Positions 34,819-43,104 of a DNA stretch of 64,000 nt are shown here, piece by piece. Each line of letters starts with the position of its first letter. Positions within the stretch are counted from its first letter, which is position 1. Source of the stretch: Dyadobacter chenhuakuii (GTDB lineage Bacteria; Bacteroidota; Bacteroidia; Cytophagales; Spirosomataceae); contig NZ_CP098805.1 of the NCBI RefSeq assembly GCF_023821985.2, positions 4,646,501 to 4,710,500 of the forward strand. The letters run 5' to 3'. The notes under the pieces were generated by a model that was given only the letters and a program-made list of their open reading frames with translations, was not told where the DNA came from and made no database searches. The translations under genes were made by a program, and so were the position numbers.

Positions 34819-36063
34819 ATGTCACGACGAACCATTCAGTCACTCACCGTTTTTTCTGCCTTGCTCATCATTGGTGTGGTGATTACGCAGATCTATTGGG
34901 TGAAGCAGGCGCTGGATCTCAGGCACAGGGAATTTAACCAAAATGCGCACGTCGCATTGCAGGACGTGGCGACCAAGCTTGCGAAGGTGAATGGCGTTAT
35001 GCAAAGCGTCAACCCCGTGGAGCAGCTGTCGCCGCAATATTTTCTCGTAAATACCAACGCGACCACGCAGCCGGAACTCCTCGAAAATTTTATCAAAGAC
35101 AGTTTTCAAAAAAATAACCTGATCACCGATTTTGAAGTCGGGATTTATGATTGTACGACCAACCGGATGCGCTATGGCATGTCACTGAGCACCAAAAACA
35201 ATGATAAAATCCCCACGCCGACTTCGAATTGGATCAAAACAGATAAATATCCCTATTATTTCGGTGTTCGTTTTCCTGAGCAGGACAGTTATTTTGCCGG
35301 CACCATTAATGGCGCAATCTGGTCTTCTGTGCTGGTTTTGGTGGCGGTCTCGTTTTTTGCTTATGCGCTTTTTGTGATTTTAAGACAAAAACAATTGTCG
35401 GAAGTGCAGCGGGATTTTGTCAATAATATGACGCATGAGCTGCAAACGCCCATTTCAACGATTCGCATTGCGGCAGATGTTCTAAACTCGGATAACATTG
35501 TAAACCAGCCAAAACGACATCAGAGATATGTTCAGATCGTGCAGGACGAGATTTTGCGATTGCAGGGACAGGTTGAAATGGTGCTTTCAATGGCCAAAGC
35601 CGAGCGTAATGCTTTGACATTACAAAAGGAAGTGATGCGCGCGGAAGACATTATCGAATCAGTTTTGCTGCCTTTTGAAAACAAAATAACCTTTCTGAAC
35701 AAAGCTGAGAACACATTGATCGAAGCGGACCCATTCCATTTCAGATGTATGATCAACAACCTGATTGACAATGCATTAAAATATTCCAATGACACTCCGG
35801 ACGTAAGGATTGAAACCTATAATAAGGGCAAATGTCTGTTTATAGCTGTTCAGGACCATGGCATCGGGATTGCACCGGAATATCGCAAGAAAATTTTCAA
35901 CCAGTTTTTCCGCGTTCCTTATGGCGATGTGCATAATGCGAAAGGGTTTGGCATCGGCCTCAGTTACGTAAAACAGATCGTCCGGTCGCATAACTGGAAA
36001 CTGGACCTGGAAAGTGAACTGGGAAAGGGAAGCACATTTAAAATATCAATTCCTCAGAAATAA
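34819..36063 (+). CDS. Two-component sensor histidine kinase
   Basis: 414 aa membrane sensor. Transmembrane helices at about residues 9-29 and 166-188 flank a periplasmic domain of about 135 residues with no recognised fold. The dimerisation/phosphoacceptor motif NNMTHELQTPISTIR has the His near residue 206. The ATPase domain shows NNLIDNALKYS (N box), DHGIGIAPEY (G1), GFGIGLSYVKQI (G2) and GKGSTF. The cognate response regulator starts 6 bp downstream, so the pair is one operon. No target genes are adjacent and the signal is unknown. Confidence 0.95.
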   Translation: MSRRTIQSLTVFSALLIIGVVITQIYWVKQALDLRHREFNQNAHVALQDVATKLAKVNGVMQSVNPVEQLSPQYFLVNTNATTQPELLENFIKDSFQKNNLITDFEVGIYDCTTNRMRYGMSLSTKNNDKIPTPTSNWIKTDKYPYYFGVRFPEQDSYFAGTINGAIWSSVLVLVAVSFFAYALFVILRQKQLSEVQRDFVNNMTHELQTPISTIRIAADVLNSDNIVNQPKRHQRYVQIVQDEILRLQGQVEMVLSMAKAERNALTLQKEVMRAEDIIESVLLPFENKITFLNKAENTLIEADPFHFRCMINNLIDNALKYSNDTPDVRIETYNKGKCLFIAVQDHGIGIAPEYRKKIFNQFFRVPYGDVHNAKGFGIGLSYVKQIVRSHNWKLDLESELGKGSTFKISIPQK

Positions 36064-36069
36064 GCCTAA

Positions 36070-36756
36070 ATGAAAAAGCGAATTTTATACGTAGAAGACG
36101 ATCCAAACCTGGCATTTGCGACGAAGGATAATCTGGAAGAGTATGATTATGAGGTCGTTCATGCGCCGGACGGTGTGAAAGCATTGGAATATTTCGGTAA
36201 AGACCATTTTGATATCTGCGTGCTGGACATTATGTTGCCGAAAATGGACGGCTTCACATTGGCCGAAAAGATCCGGAATTCGGACAGCCAGGTGCCCATT
36301 CTGTTCCTGACAGCACGGGCTTTGCAGGAAGACAAGATCAAAGGCCTCAAACTCGGCGCGGATGACTATATCACCAAGCCATTCAGCATTGAAGAGCTCA
36401 AATTGCGTATTGACGTTTTCCTCAGACGCAGCAAATCGGAGCAGCCCCTGGCAACCAAAGCAGATTCCAGCAAGGTCGGCAAATACACATTTGACTTTCA
36501 AAAACTGACATTGGCTATCAACGGAAGCAGCCAGAACCTGACATTCCGGGAAGCAGAAGTGCTGAAATATCTCGCCGAAAGACCCGATCAGGTCATTCGC
36601 AGGGATGAGCTGCTGAAAGCAATTTGGGGTGATGACGATTATTTTATGGGCCGGAGCCTGGATGTGTTTATTTCAAGGCTAAGGAAATATTTATCGGCCG
36701 ATCCCGACATTAAAATCGATAATATTCATGGCGTAGGGTTCAGGATGAGGTGGTAA
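36070..36756 (+). CDS. OmpR-family response regulator
   Basis: 228 aa. Receiver domain with acidic pocket ED10D11, phosphoacceptor Asp53 (CVLDIMLPKMDGF), the conserved Thr in FLTARA and Lys in DDYITKPF. The C-terminal winged helix (about residues 135-228) shows LTFREAEVLKYLAERPDQVIRRDELLKAIW and GRSLDVFISRLRKYL, ending HGVGFRMRW. It is translated 6 bp after the sensor kinase gene. DNA target unknown. Confidence 0.96.
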   Translation: MKKRILYVEDDPNLAFATKDNLEEYDYEVVHAPDGVKALEYFGKDHFDICVLDIMLPKMDGFTLAEKIRNSDSQVPILFLTARALQEDKIKGLKLGADDYITKPFSIEELKLRIDVFLRRSKSEQPLATKADSSKVGKYTFDFQKLTLAINGSSQNLTFREAEVLKYLAERPDQVIRRDELLKAIWGDDDYFMGRSLDVFISRLRKYLSADPDIKIDNIHGVGFRMRW

Positions 36757-36789
36757 TGCGGTATTTTTTGAAAATTTCTTTTATCAGAG

Positions 36790-36821
36790 TTTGGTCACGA
36801 AAAATTAATTGCGCATCTTTG
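36790..36821 (+). promoter_or_regulatory. Promoter of rpmB
   Basis: TTTG (36790-36793), a 20-base spacer, and CATCTTTG (36814-36821; one mismatch to TAnnTTTG). Predicts a leader of about 22 bases before the rpmB ATG. Confidence 0.5.
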
Positions 36822-36849
36822 CACCCTCATTTGGAAAAAAAGTAAGGTT

Positions 36850-37089
36850 ATGGCTAAGGTTTGTCAAATTACAGGTAAAAGAACTCGCGTTGGAAATAAC
36901 GTTTCTCACGCTAACAATAAAACAAAGCGTAAATTCTTCCCGAATTTGCAAAAGAAACGTTTCTTCCTTCCTTCGACAGGAGAATGGGTTACGTTGAAAG
37001 TAGCAACATCTGCACTTCGTACTATCAACAAGAATGGTATCGAAGCAACGATTCAAAAAGCATACGACAAAGGAACGCTTACGTTCTAA
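36850..37089 (+). CDS. rpmB: 50S ribosomal protein L28
   Basis: 79 aa, basic, a large-subunit ribosomal protein (bL28). Recognised by MAKVCQITGKRTRVGNNVSH near the N-terminus, RKFFPNLQKKRFF and the C-terminal VATSALRTINKNG. It has its own promoter and a strong terminator. rpmG (L33), often its neighbour in other bacteria, is here at 59.5 kb with the DUF4295 gene. Confidence 0.98.
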   Translation: MAKVCQITGKRTRVGNNVSHANNKTKRKFFPNLQKKRFFLPSTGEWVTLKVATSALRTINKNGIEATIQKAYDKGTLTF

Positions 37090-37106
37090 AAATATTTACG
37101 AGTTTT

Positions 37107-37141
37107 AAAAAGGACTTCTCCTATCCGGGAAGTCCTTTTTT
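37107..37141 (+). terminator. Rho-independent terminator of rpmB
   Basis: A 12-bp stem AAAAAGGACTTC/GAAGTCCTTTTT with a 10-base loop, ending in a T-run. Confidence 0.92.
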
Positions 37142-37177
37142 CATGCATCGTGCACACCCCTGATAACGATCGCAGGC

Positions 37178-37669
37178 ATGGCTTCCGCTAACAGCATTTT
37201 TCTTTCGCTAGGCTCAAATCTGGGCGACAGGCAGGCAGTGCTTGCATTGGCGAGGGAACAAATCGCAAACAGGGTCGGCACATTATCCAGCGAGTCTTCG
37301 GTTTATGAAACAGAGCCCTGGGGCCTGGCCGATCAGCCCGCGTTCCTGAACCAGGTGATCCGCGTGGAAACCGCCTTGGCTCCGGAGGAAGTTTTGAGGA
37401 TCATCCTCGACATTGAGCACGAGCTTGGCCGCGTTCGTTACGAGCGCTGGGGAGCCCGTGTGATTGACATTGACCTGCTGTATTACAAAGCATTGCTGCT
37501 CAACAGCGCCCGCCTCACATTACCTCATCCCCGCCTTCAAGACCGCCTCTTCAACCTGATCCCACTGGTCGAAATTGCGCCTGACTATATAAACCCGCTT
37601 CTGAAAAAAACGTCACTCGAATTATTGCAAATGTGTACAGACAACGGGGTTGTATCAAAAATTTCGTGA
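37178..37669 (+). CDS. folK: Hydroxymethyldihydropterin pyrophosphokinase
   Basis: Transfers pyrophosphate from ATP to 6-hydroxymethyl-7,8-dihydropterin in folate synthesis. 163 aa, normal. Seen: LSLGSNLGDRQ (residues 9-19), SVYETEPWG, DQPAFLNQVI, and the family signature RWGARVIDIDLLYY near residue 90 with the Asp pair that binds Mg. The start MASANSIFLSLGSN is clear. It is alone here: folP and folB are not adjacent. Confidence 0.97.
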   Translation: MASANSIFLSLGSNLGDRQAVLALAREQIANRVGTLSSESSVYETEPWGLADQPAFLNQVIRVETALAPEEVLRIILDIEHELGRVRYERWGARVIDIDLLYYKALLLNSARLTLPHPRLQDRLFNLIPLVEIAPDYINPLLKKTSLELLQMCTDNGVVSKIS

Positions 37670-37875
37670 AAAAATACTATTTCTTGTTAGGTCTCTGATT
37701 TTTAGGTTTTGGCCATTTATTCCCTTTTTAGACGAGTTCATCACTTTTTTCTATCATATTAAGTTGATTAACACGTGCTTTGTAGGCTCCTGGAATTAGG
37801 TTCAGAAAAACTTTTAAAGAATTTAAAGAGGGTATACGTCTTTAAGGTTGTCATCAGAATAGGAAAAGTTCAATA

Positions 37876-40257
37876 ATGAAATTAAAGCCCATGAAAAACA
37901 AATTACTCGTTCCATTCATTTTCTCGCTCTTTTTTTGTGTCAGCGCGTTTGCGCAGAACCGGCACACGGTTAGCGGTTATGTTAAAGACCAGTCAAATGG
38001 TGAAGGCCTTATCGGGGTTTCTGTCTACGTTCGGGAAGCCGAAACTGGTGTGGTGACCAATCCATACGGGTTTTATTCGCTGACATTGCCCGAGGGAAAT
38101 TACACGCTTGTGTTCACCTATATCGGTTACCAGAAATCGGAAAAGCAGGTCACTTTGGATGCAGACAAGACGGTCAGCATTGAAATGTCCGACGAAAGCA
38201 CCGATTTGCAAGAAGTCACAATCTCGACACAAAAGGAAGACGAGAATGTGAAGAGCATTGAAATGTCTGTGAACAAGGTGGAAATGAAAACGATCCGCAA
38301 AATGCCCGCATTATTAGGCGAGGTGGATCTGATCCGCAGCATTCAGTTATTGCCTGGGGTTACTTCCGTAGGCGAAGGCGCTTCCGGGTTTAATGTCCGG
38401 GGCGGCGATATTTCCCAGAACCTCGTGCTGCTGGACGAGGCGCCGGTTTATAACTCATCCCATTTGTTCGGCTTCTTTTCGGTTTTCAATCCCGATGCGG
38501 TTAAGGACGTAAAGTTGATCAAAGGGGGAATTCCTTCGCTTTATGGCGGCCGTATTTCTTCCATTCTGGATGTTAGAATGAAGGAGGGTAATGCCAAAAA
38601 ACGGGAAATCAATGGCGGGATCGGGACTATTTTTTCCAGATTGACTTATGAACAGCCTTTTGCAAAAGGGAAAGGCTCATTCATTGTAGCCGGTCGCCGT
38701 TCTTACATTGATGTTTTGGCAAAACCATTTTTGAATTCAGACCTAAAAGATTCCAAGTTCTACTTCTACGATCTGACGGCCAAAGTGAATTATCAAATAG
38801 GTGATAAGGACACATTCTTTGCGTCGGGTTATTTCGGGAAAGATGTTTTCGGTGGAGGTGATTTTGGTTTCGGATGGGGCAATGCAACGGCTACGGCTCG
38901 CTGGAACCACATTTTTTCCAACAAATTGTTCATGAACCTGACCGGTTATTACAGCAACTACGATTACAACCTGGGCCAGAACCAGAACAAGCCGGACGCG
39001 AAAGACAAGTTTGACTGGAAATCAAAGATCATCAGCACAAGCATTAAGCCGGATTTTACATTCTATATCACGCCCAACAACCAGCTGACATTCGGCGGAC
39101 AGTATATTTACTATGATACACGCCCGGGGAAAGCCATTGCCGTTTCGGAAGGTGAAAACACAGACATTAGCTTAGATCCGCGTTATGCCGACGAATCTGC
39201 ATTATATATAGGTAACGAGCAGAAGTTAGGGGATAAGATTTCACTTCAATATGGCGTGCGTTATTCTTATTTCAGAAGCTTAGGACCGGGCACGGAGTAT
39301 GATTATCTGGAAGTGGATAAAGGACAGCGCAAGTTTCCCATGTTTCCCGGCAAAACCTATAAAAAGGGAGACGTGATCAAAAGTTACGGAAACTGGGAGC
39401 CACGGGCATCTCTGAACATTGGGTTGACGTCCAATGCTTCCCTCAAAGCCAGCTATAACCGCACTGCGCAATATCTGCATTTGCTGTCGAACACAGCCGC
39501 AAGTTCCCCGCTGGATGTCTGGACGCTGAGCTCCGTCAACATTGCGCCGGAAAAAGCGGATCAGGTTGCATTAGGCTGGTTCCAGAATTTCAATAACAAT
39601 ATGTATGAAGCATCGGTTGAGGTGTATTACAAAAAACTTTATAACCAGATCGATTACGTTCCTGGCTCAGAGTTGCTGCTGAATGAGTTCGTAGCAGGCG
39701 ACCTGCTTTTCGGAAAAGGCCGTGCATATGGTGCCGAATTTTACTTAAAAAAGAACAAAGGAAAGCTTACAGGCTGGATCAGCTACACCTTATCAAGGAC
39801 AGAAAGAATGGTGGAGACGATCAACAACAACGACTGGTTCCCTGCACGATTTGACAAACCGCATAACTTCACTTCCGTTGCGATCTATGAAATGAGCAAA
39901 AGGCTGTCGCTTTCGGCCAACTTTACCATTACATCAGGCACACCGGCAACATTCCCTACGAACCGTTACGAGTGGGGCGGCTGGCCGATCGGGAATAATT
40001 ATGACGGTGCGAGAAACAACAACCGAATCCCGGCCTACCACCGCCTGGATCTGGCAGCTACGTTAAAAACAAAAAAGAAACTGTTCAAAACAGGGCAGGG
40101 CGAGTTCGTATTCTCAGTATATAACGTATACAACCGTCGGAATCCGTTCTCAGTTTATACCCGTGCCAATGAAGATACGCCGCTTAAAACGGAAGCGGTC
40201 CGCTATTCGGTTATTGGCAATTTCATTCCTGCTATTACTTATAATTTCAAGTTTTAA
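37876..40257 (+). CDS. TonB-dependent outer-membrane receptor
   Basis: 793 aa gated outer-membrane transporter. Signal peptide to about residue 26 (SAFAQ); an N-terminal carboxypeptidase-like regulatory (CarboxypepD_reg) domain at about 30-115 (HTVSGYVKDQSNGEGLIGVSV ... SLTLPEGNYTLVFTYIGY, in two segments); a plug domain (SIQLLPGVTSVGEGASGF, NVRGGDISQNLVLLDEAP); then a beta barrel ending in FIPAITYNFKF with the terminal aromatic residue needed for assembly. A DUF4249 lipoprotein gene follows 23 bp downstream, a pairing common in Cytophagales and Flavobacteria. It lacks the SusC-length signature and has no SusD partner. Substrate unknown. Confidence 0.95.
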   Translation: MKLKPMKNKLLVPFIFSLFFCVSAFAQNRHTVSGYVKDQSNGEGLIGVSVYVREAETGVVTNPYGFYSLTLPEGNYTLVFTYIGYQKSEKQVTLDADKTVSIEMSDESTDLQEVTISTQKEDENVKSIEMSVNKVEMKTIRKMPALLGEVDLIRSIQLLPGVTSVGEGASGFNVRGGDISQNLVLLDEAPVYNSSHLFGFFSVFNPDAVKDVKLIKGGIPSLYGGRISSILDVRMKEGNAKKREINGGIGTIFSRLTYEQPFAKGKGSFIVAGRRSYIDVLAKPFLNSDLKDSKFYFYDLTAKVNYQIGDKDTFFASGYFGKDVFGGGDFGFGWGNATATARWNHIFSNKLFMNLTGYYSNYDYNLGQNQNKPDAKDKFDWKSKIISTSIKPDFTFYITPNNQLTFGGQYIYYDTRPGKAIAVSEGENTDISLDPRYADESALYIGNEQKLGDKISLQYGVRYSYFRSLGPGTEYDYLEVDKGQRKFPMFPGKTYKKGDVIKSYGNWEPRASLNIGLTSNASLKASYNRTAQYLHLLSNTAASSPLDVWTLSSVNIAPEKADQVALGWFQNFNNNMYEASVEVYYKKLYNQIDYVPGSELLLNEFVAGDLLFGKGRAYGAEFYLKKNKGKLTGWISYTLSRTERMVETINNNDWFPARFDKPHNFTSVAIYEMSKRLSLSANFTITSGTPATFPTNRYEWGGWPIGNNYDGARNNNRIPAYHRLDLAATLKTKKKLFKTGQGEFVFSVYNVYNRRNPFSVYTRANEDTPLKTEAVRYSVIGNFIPAITYNFKF

Positions 40258-40280
40258 AAGAGATCAAATCCATCACATTG

Positions 40281-41234
40281 ATGAAAATCATAGCCATGAG
40301 ACAATTCAATAAAATTTCAAATATCAGGCACTACGGGCTGCTGTCATTGTTTTTTGCCATGTTCGTGGTGCTCACGGGCTGCGAGGATGTAATAGACCTT
40401 GACACAAAGACGGGACCGGAACAGCTCGTTGTGGACGGCTGGATCACCAATGAGGCCGGCCCGCAGACGATCAAACTTTCCTGGTCGGCCAGCTATTTCA
40501 ATAATGGTCCGGCAAAGCCAGTTTTAGGTGCAACAGTGACGGTTACCGATGATAAGGGAAAGATCTATCAGTTTGAAGATGTGGCTGGAAATGGTCAGTA
40601 TGTTTGGGGAAAGACCAATGCAGACACACTTGGGCATGTAGGAAGAACTTACAATTTGAAGATCGTCAATGAGGCTGCCACTTACACGGCATCCAGCGAA
40701 CTGAAACGCGTTCCACAAGTCGATTCCATCGTTTATCGTAAAGAAAAATTACCATTCGAGCCTGATAAGGGGCCAAAAGAAGGATATGTTGCTCAGTTTT
40801 ACGCACGTGACTTCGTAGGCGAAGGAGACACTTATTGGATAAAGCCGCTCATCAACGGAAAACCGAAAGTTGAGAAAGCAGTGACCATTTCCATTGCCTA
40901 TGATGCTGCGTTCGGATCGGGTGCTCCTTCTGACGGGCTGATTTTCATCCTTCCCATCCGCGAATCCATTACAACAGACTCTCTTTACTCGGCCGGGGCA
41001 TCCGTTGGTGTCGAATTGCACAGCATCACAAACGAAACCTTTGAATACCTAAAACAAATCCGCGAGCAGGCTGCAAACGGAGGACTTTTCGCTGTCCCAA
41101 TCTCGAACATAAAATCCAATGTTGTGAATTCCGATCCAAAAGGCCCCAGGGCGCTTGGTTTGTTCGGCGCTTCCGCAGTAAGCCGGAAAGAAACGATTAT
41201 TGATCCCGAAAAGGCGCGTCCTGACGAGGATTAA
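40281..41234 (+). CDS. DUF4249 lipoprotein, partner of the TonB receptor
   Basis: 317 aa. The lipoprotein signal peptide ends VVLTG-C34 followed by EDVID, an acidic sequence consistent with surface export. The mature protein begins LDTKTGPEQLVVDGWITNEAGPQTIKL (DUF4249 opening, given in its two halves LDTKTGPEQLVVDGW and ITNEAGPQTIKL). A beta-sandwich-like part follows, with ATVTVTDDKGK and YNLKIV strands. The gene directly follows the TonB receptor and ends with a terminator, so the two form an operon. By analogy with SusD it may be a surface lid or ligand-binding lipoprotein; this is inference. ATG 40281 is taken; ATG 40296 is also possible. Confidence 0.88.
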   Translation: MKIIAMRQFNKISNIRHYGLLSLFFAMFVVLTGCEDVIDLDTKTGPEQLVVDGWITNEAGPQTIKLSWSASYFNNGPAKPVLGATVTVTDDKGKIYQFEDVAGNGQYVWGKTNADTLGHVGRTYNLKIVNEAATYTASSELKRVPQVDSIVYRKEKLPFEPDKGPKEGYVAQFYARDFVGEGDTYWIKPLINGKPKVEKAVTISIAYDAAFGSGAPSDGLIFILPIRESITTDSLYSAGASVGVELHSITNETFEYLKQIREQAANGGLFAVPISNIKSNVVNSDPKGPRALGLFGASAVSRKETIIDPEKARPDED

Positions 41235-41253
41235 TTTCTTTAAAACACTGCTG

Positions 41254-41289
41254 ATCCACTGGTAAACACGTTTTGCCAGTGGATTTTTG
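41254..41289 (+). terminator. Terminator of the TonB receptor/DUF4249 operon
   Basis: A 9-bp perfect stem ATCCACTGG/CCAGTGGAT with a 13-base loop, followed by TTTT. Confidence 0.85.
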
Positions 41290-41316
41290 TTATATTTCAT
41301 TTTTATAAACAATAGT

Positions 41317-42435
41317 ATGAAACGGAATATCCTGATCCTCCTCCTCCTTTTTTCAATGCCAATCCTTGCCCAAAAAAGAGCCAGGGAACTGGGCATCCGG
41401 ATCGGCGTATTGCCAACCGGTGCGCTCAATGCAATTACAGATGTTGCGGGTGTAAAAGTGGGGCAGGTGACATTGCGGGAGGGCGCAGATGTGCGTACGG
41501 GTGTAACGGCGATCATCCCGCATGATGGGAATATCTTTCAGGCAAAAGTGCCGGCAGCAATCTATATCGGCAACGGCTTCGGCAAACTGACAGGTTATTC
41601 ACAAGTAGAGGAACTGGGCACCATTGAAACGCCTATTTTACTTACTAATACATTAAGTGTTCCCACAGTCTCCGACGCCATCATTGACTGGACGTTGGGA
41701 CAGCCTGGAAATGAGAATGTCAGGTCCTTGAATCCGGTTGTCGGAGAAACCAATGATGGTTTTCTGAACGACATTCGGGGGCGTCACGTGCGCAAGGAGC
41801 ATGTACTCAATGCATTGGCGCAAGCGCAGAATGGCCCGGTTGCAGAAGGAAATGTGGGCGCCGGGACAGGGACGGTTTGTTTTAATTTCAAAGGTGGAAT
41901 CGGAACCGCATCCCGGAAGCTTCCTGTCAACCTTGGTGGCTACACGGTTGGTGTTTTGGTGCAAACGAATTTCGGCGGTGTCCTGAAAGTCAATGGCGTC
42001 CCGGTGGGAGAGGAGCTTGGGAAATTTGCCTTCAAAGAATCGCTCGATAAAACCTCCGACGGCTCTTGTATGATCGTGGTGGCCACGGACGCGCCGCTGG
42101 ACGCTAGGAATTTGAAAAGGCTCGCCAAAAGAGCAATTATGGGCCTGGCACAAACGGGCGGGATCGCTTCCAATGGCAGCGGTGATTATGTGATCGCATT
42201 TTCAACCGCCAATCGCATGCTCCATGAAATGCCCGAACGTACTTATGGCACAACTTATCTTCATAACGATGCCGTCAGCCCGCTCTTCCTGGCTGTTATT
42301 GAGTCAACTGAAGAAGCCATTATCAATTCTCTCGTGATGGCGCAAACCATGGAAGGAACCCAGGGACACAAGGTTGAGGAACTTCCCAAAGAGCAGCTTC
42401 TCGAAATCATGAAGAAGTACGGCAGATTGAAATAA
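41317..42435 (+). CDS. P1 family (DmpA-type) aminopeptidase, exported
   Basis: 372 aa self-processing N-terminal-nucleophile hydrolase of MEROPS family S58 (L-aminopeptidase/D-esterase DmpA-like). ATG 41317 gives a signal peptide MKRNILILLLLFSMPILAQ, so the enzyme is periplasmic or secreted. Seen: GALNAITDVAGVKVGQVTL, RTGVTAIIPHDG, VVGETNDGFLND, GNVGAGTGTVCFNFKGGIGT, and GGIASNGSGDYVIAFSTAN, the region holding the nucleophile and cleavage site. It should remove N-terminal residues, perhaps including D- or beta-amino acids. A terminator separates it from the DUF4249 gene. Confidence 0.92.
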   Translation: MKRNILILLLLFSMPILAQKRARELGIRIGVLPTGALNAITDVAGVKVGQVTLREGADVRTGVTAIIPHDGNIFQAKVPAAIYIGNGFGKLTGYSQVEELGTIETPILLTNTLSVPTVSDAIIDWTLGQPGNENVRSLNPVVGETNDGFLNDIRGRHVRKEHVLNALAQAQNGPVAEGNVGAGTGTVCFNFKGGIGTASRKLPVNLGGYTVGVLVQTNFGGVLKVNGVPVGEELGKFAFKESLDKTSDGSCMIVVATDAPLDARNLKRLAKRAIMGLAQTGGIASNGSGDYVIAFSTANRMLHEMPERTYGTTYLHNDAVSPLFLAVIESTEEAIINSLVMAQTMEGTQGHKVEELPKEQLLEIMKKYGRLK

Positions 42436-42477
42436 TGAGGCGCCGGTCGGTCGGGAGCGGGTTGTTTGAAAAAATAG

Positions 42478-42509
42478 TTTGCGTTTGTAATTTTTTAGAT
42501 TAAAATTTG
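42478..42509 (+). promoter_or_regulatory. Promoter of the small unknown membrane-protein gene
   Basis: TTTG (42478-42481), 19 bases, then TAAAATTTG (42501-42509), close to TAnnTTTG with one extra base. Predicts a leader of about 20 bases before the GTG start at 42537. Confidence 0.4.
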
Positions 42510-42536
42510 CGGTTTAATAAGAGAACCGGATTCTAA

Positions 42537-42926
42537 GTGAAAGCGCAAAGAGTTATTAATCAGACAATGAGCTTCATGCTGGCCATCATGCTTTTGATGG
42601 TTGCAGGAATGCGTTCATGGTCCGATCAATCGGATTCGGTTCAGAAGCATGTTGCGCACGCCAAAGAGATTGGTAAGGATCTTGCAAAACAATCTTCCCA
42701 ATCGCCGGAGCAAAACCAGGCAAAAATTAGTGCATTATCCCTGGATGCGGTTATTACGCCTGCATTATCATTTGATTTTTCCCATTACTTCTACTTTTTA
42801 CCGCAACCTATCTGGCATTTTGTAGCCAGCGAATCGGTTGTTCCCGTTGTTCTTAAGGAATCCGTATTTCTATTTTCCTATTTCCACCGGATCTTCGGTC
42901 GGTTTATAGTCACCAACGCTCCCTGA
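42537..42926 (+). CDS. Small membrane or exported protein of unknown function
   Basis: 129 aa; I do not recognise a family. GTG 42537 start, with ATG 42567 as an alternative. One N-terminal hydrophobic helix (MSFMLAIMLLMVAGM, about residues 11-25) could be a signal anchor. A polar Gln/Ser/Lys-rich linker (about 30-65) follows, then a conserved-looking aromatic part (SFDFSHYFYFLPQPIW, SVFLFSYFHRIFGRF). It lies 178 bp before secDF on the same strand with a well-spaced promoter of its own and normal codon use. It may be lineage-specific. No function can be assigned. Confidence 0.7.
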   Translation: MKAQRVINQTMSFMLAIMLLMVAGMRSWSDQSDSVQKHVAHAKEIGKDLAKQSSQSPEQNQAKISALSLDAVITPALSFDFSHYFYFLPQPIWHFVASESVVPVVLKESVFLFSYFHRIFGRFIVTNAP

Positions 42927-42981
42927 CGCTGCATTCAGGGCAGACATTCGTGGCTAGCTTATCTGTTTTTTTACATTGATT

Positions 42982-43023
42982 TAAAACACTTTACGGGCTT
43001 AACGGTCGTTTAAATGTGTTTTA
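42982..43023. repeat. Inverted repeat upstream of secDF
   Basis: TAAAACAC (42982-42989) and GTGTTTTA (43016-43023) form an 8-bp stem, extendable past a mismatch by three or four A-T pairs, around a loop of about 26 bases. It lies 82 bp before the secDF ATG. It could end the small-gene transcript or be a secDF leader structure; there is no clean T-run. Confidence 0.4.
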
Positions 43024-43104
43024 TCAGCTCACTGAGATGAACATTACAGTTCTATCTTCTTCACATTTCAGGAATATCATTTCAATTTTTTCCAATACAT
43101 AATA

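Noticed and set aside
36809..36997. Alternative frame overlapping the start of rpmB
   Set aside because: Out of frame with L28, which is unmistakable; it begins inside the predicted promoter.
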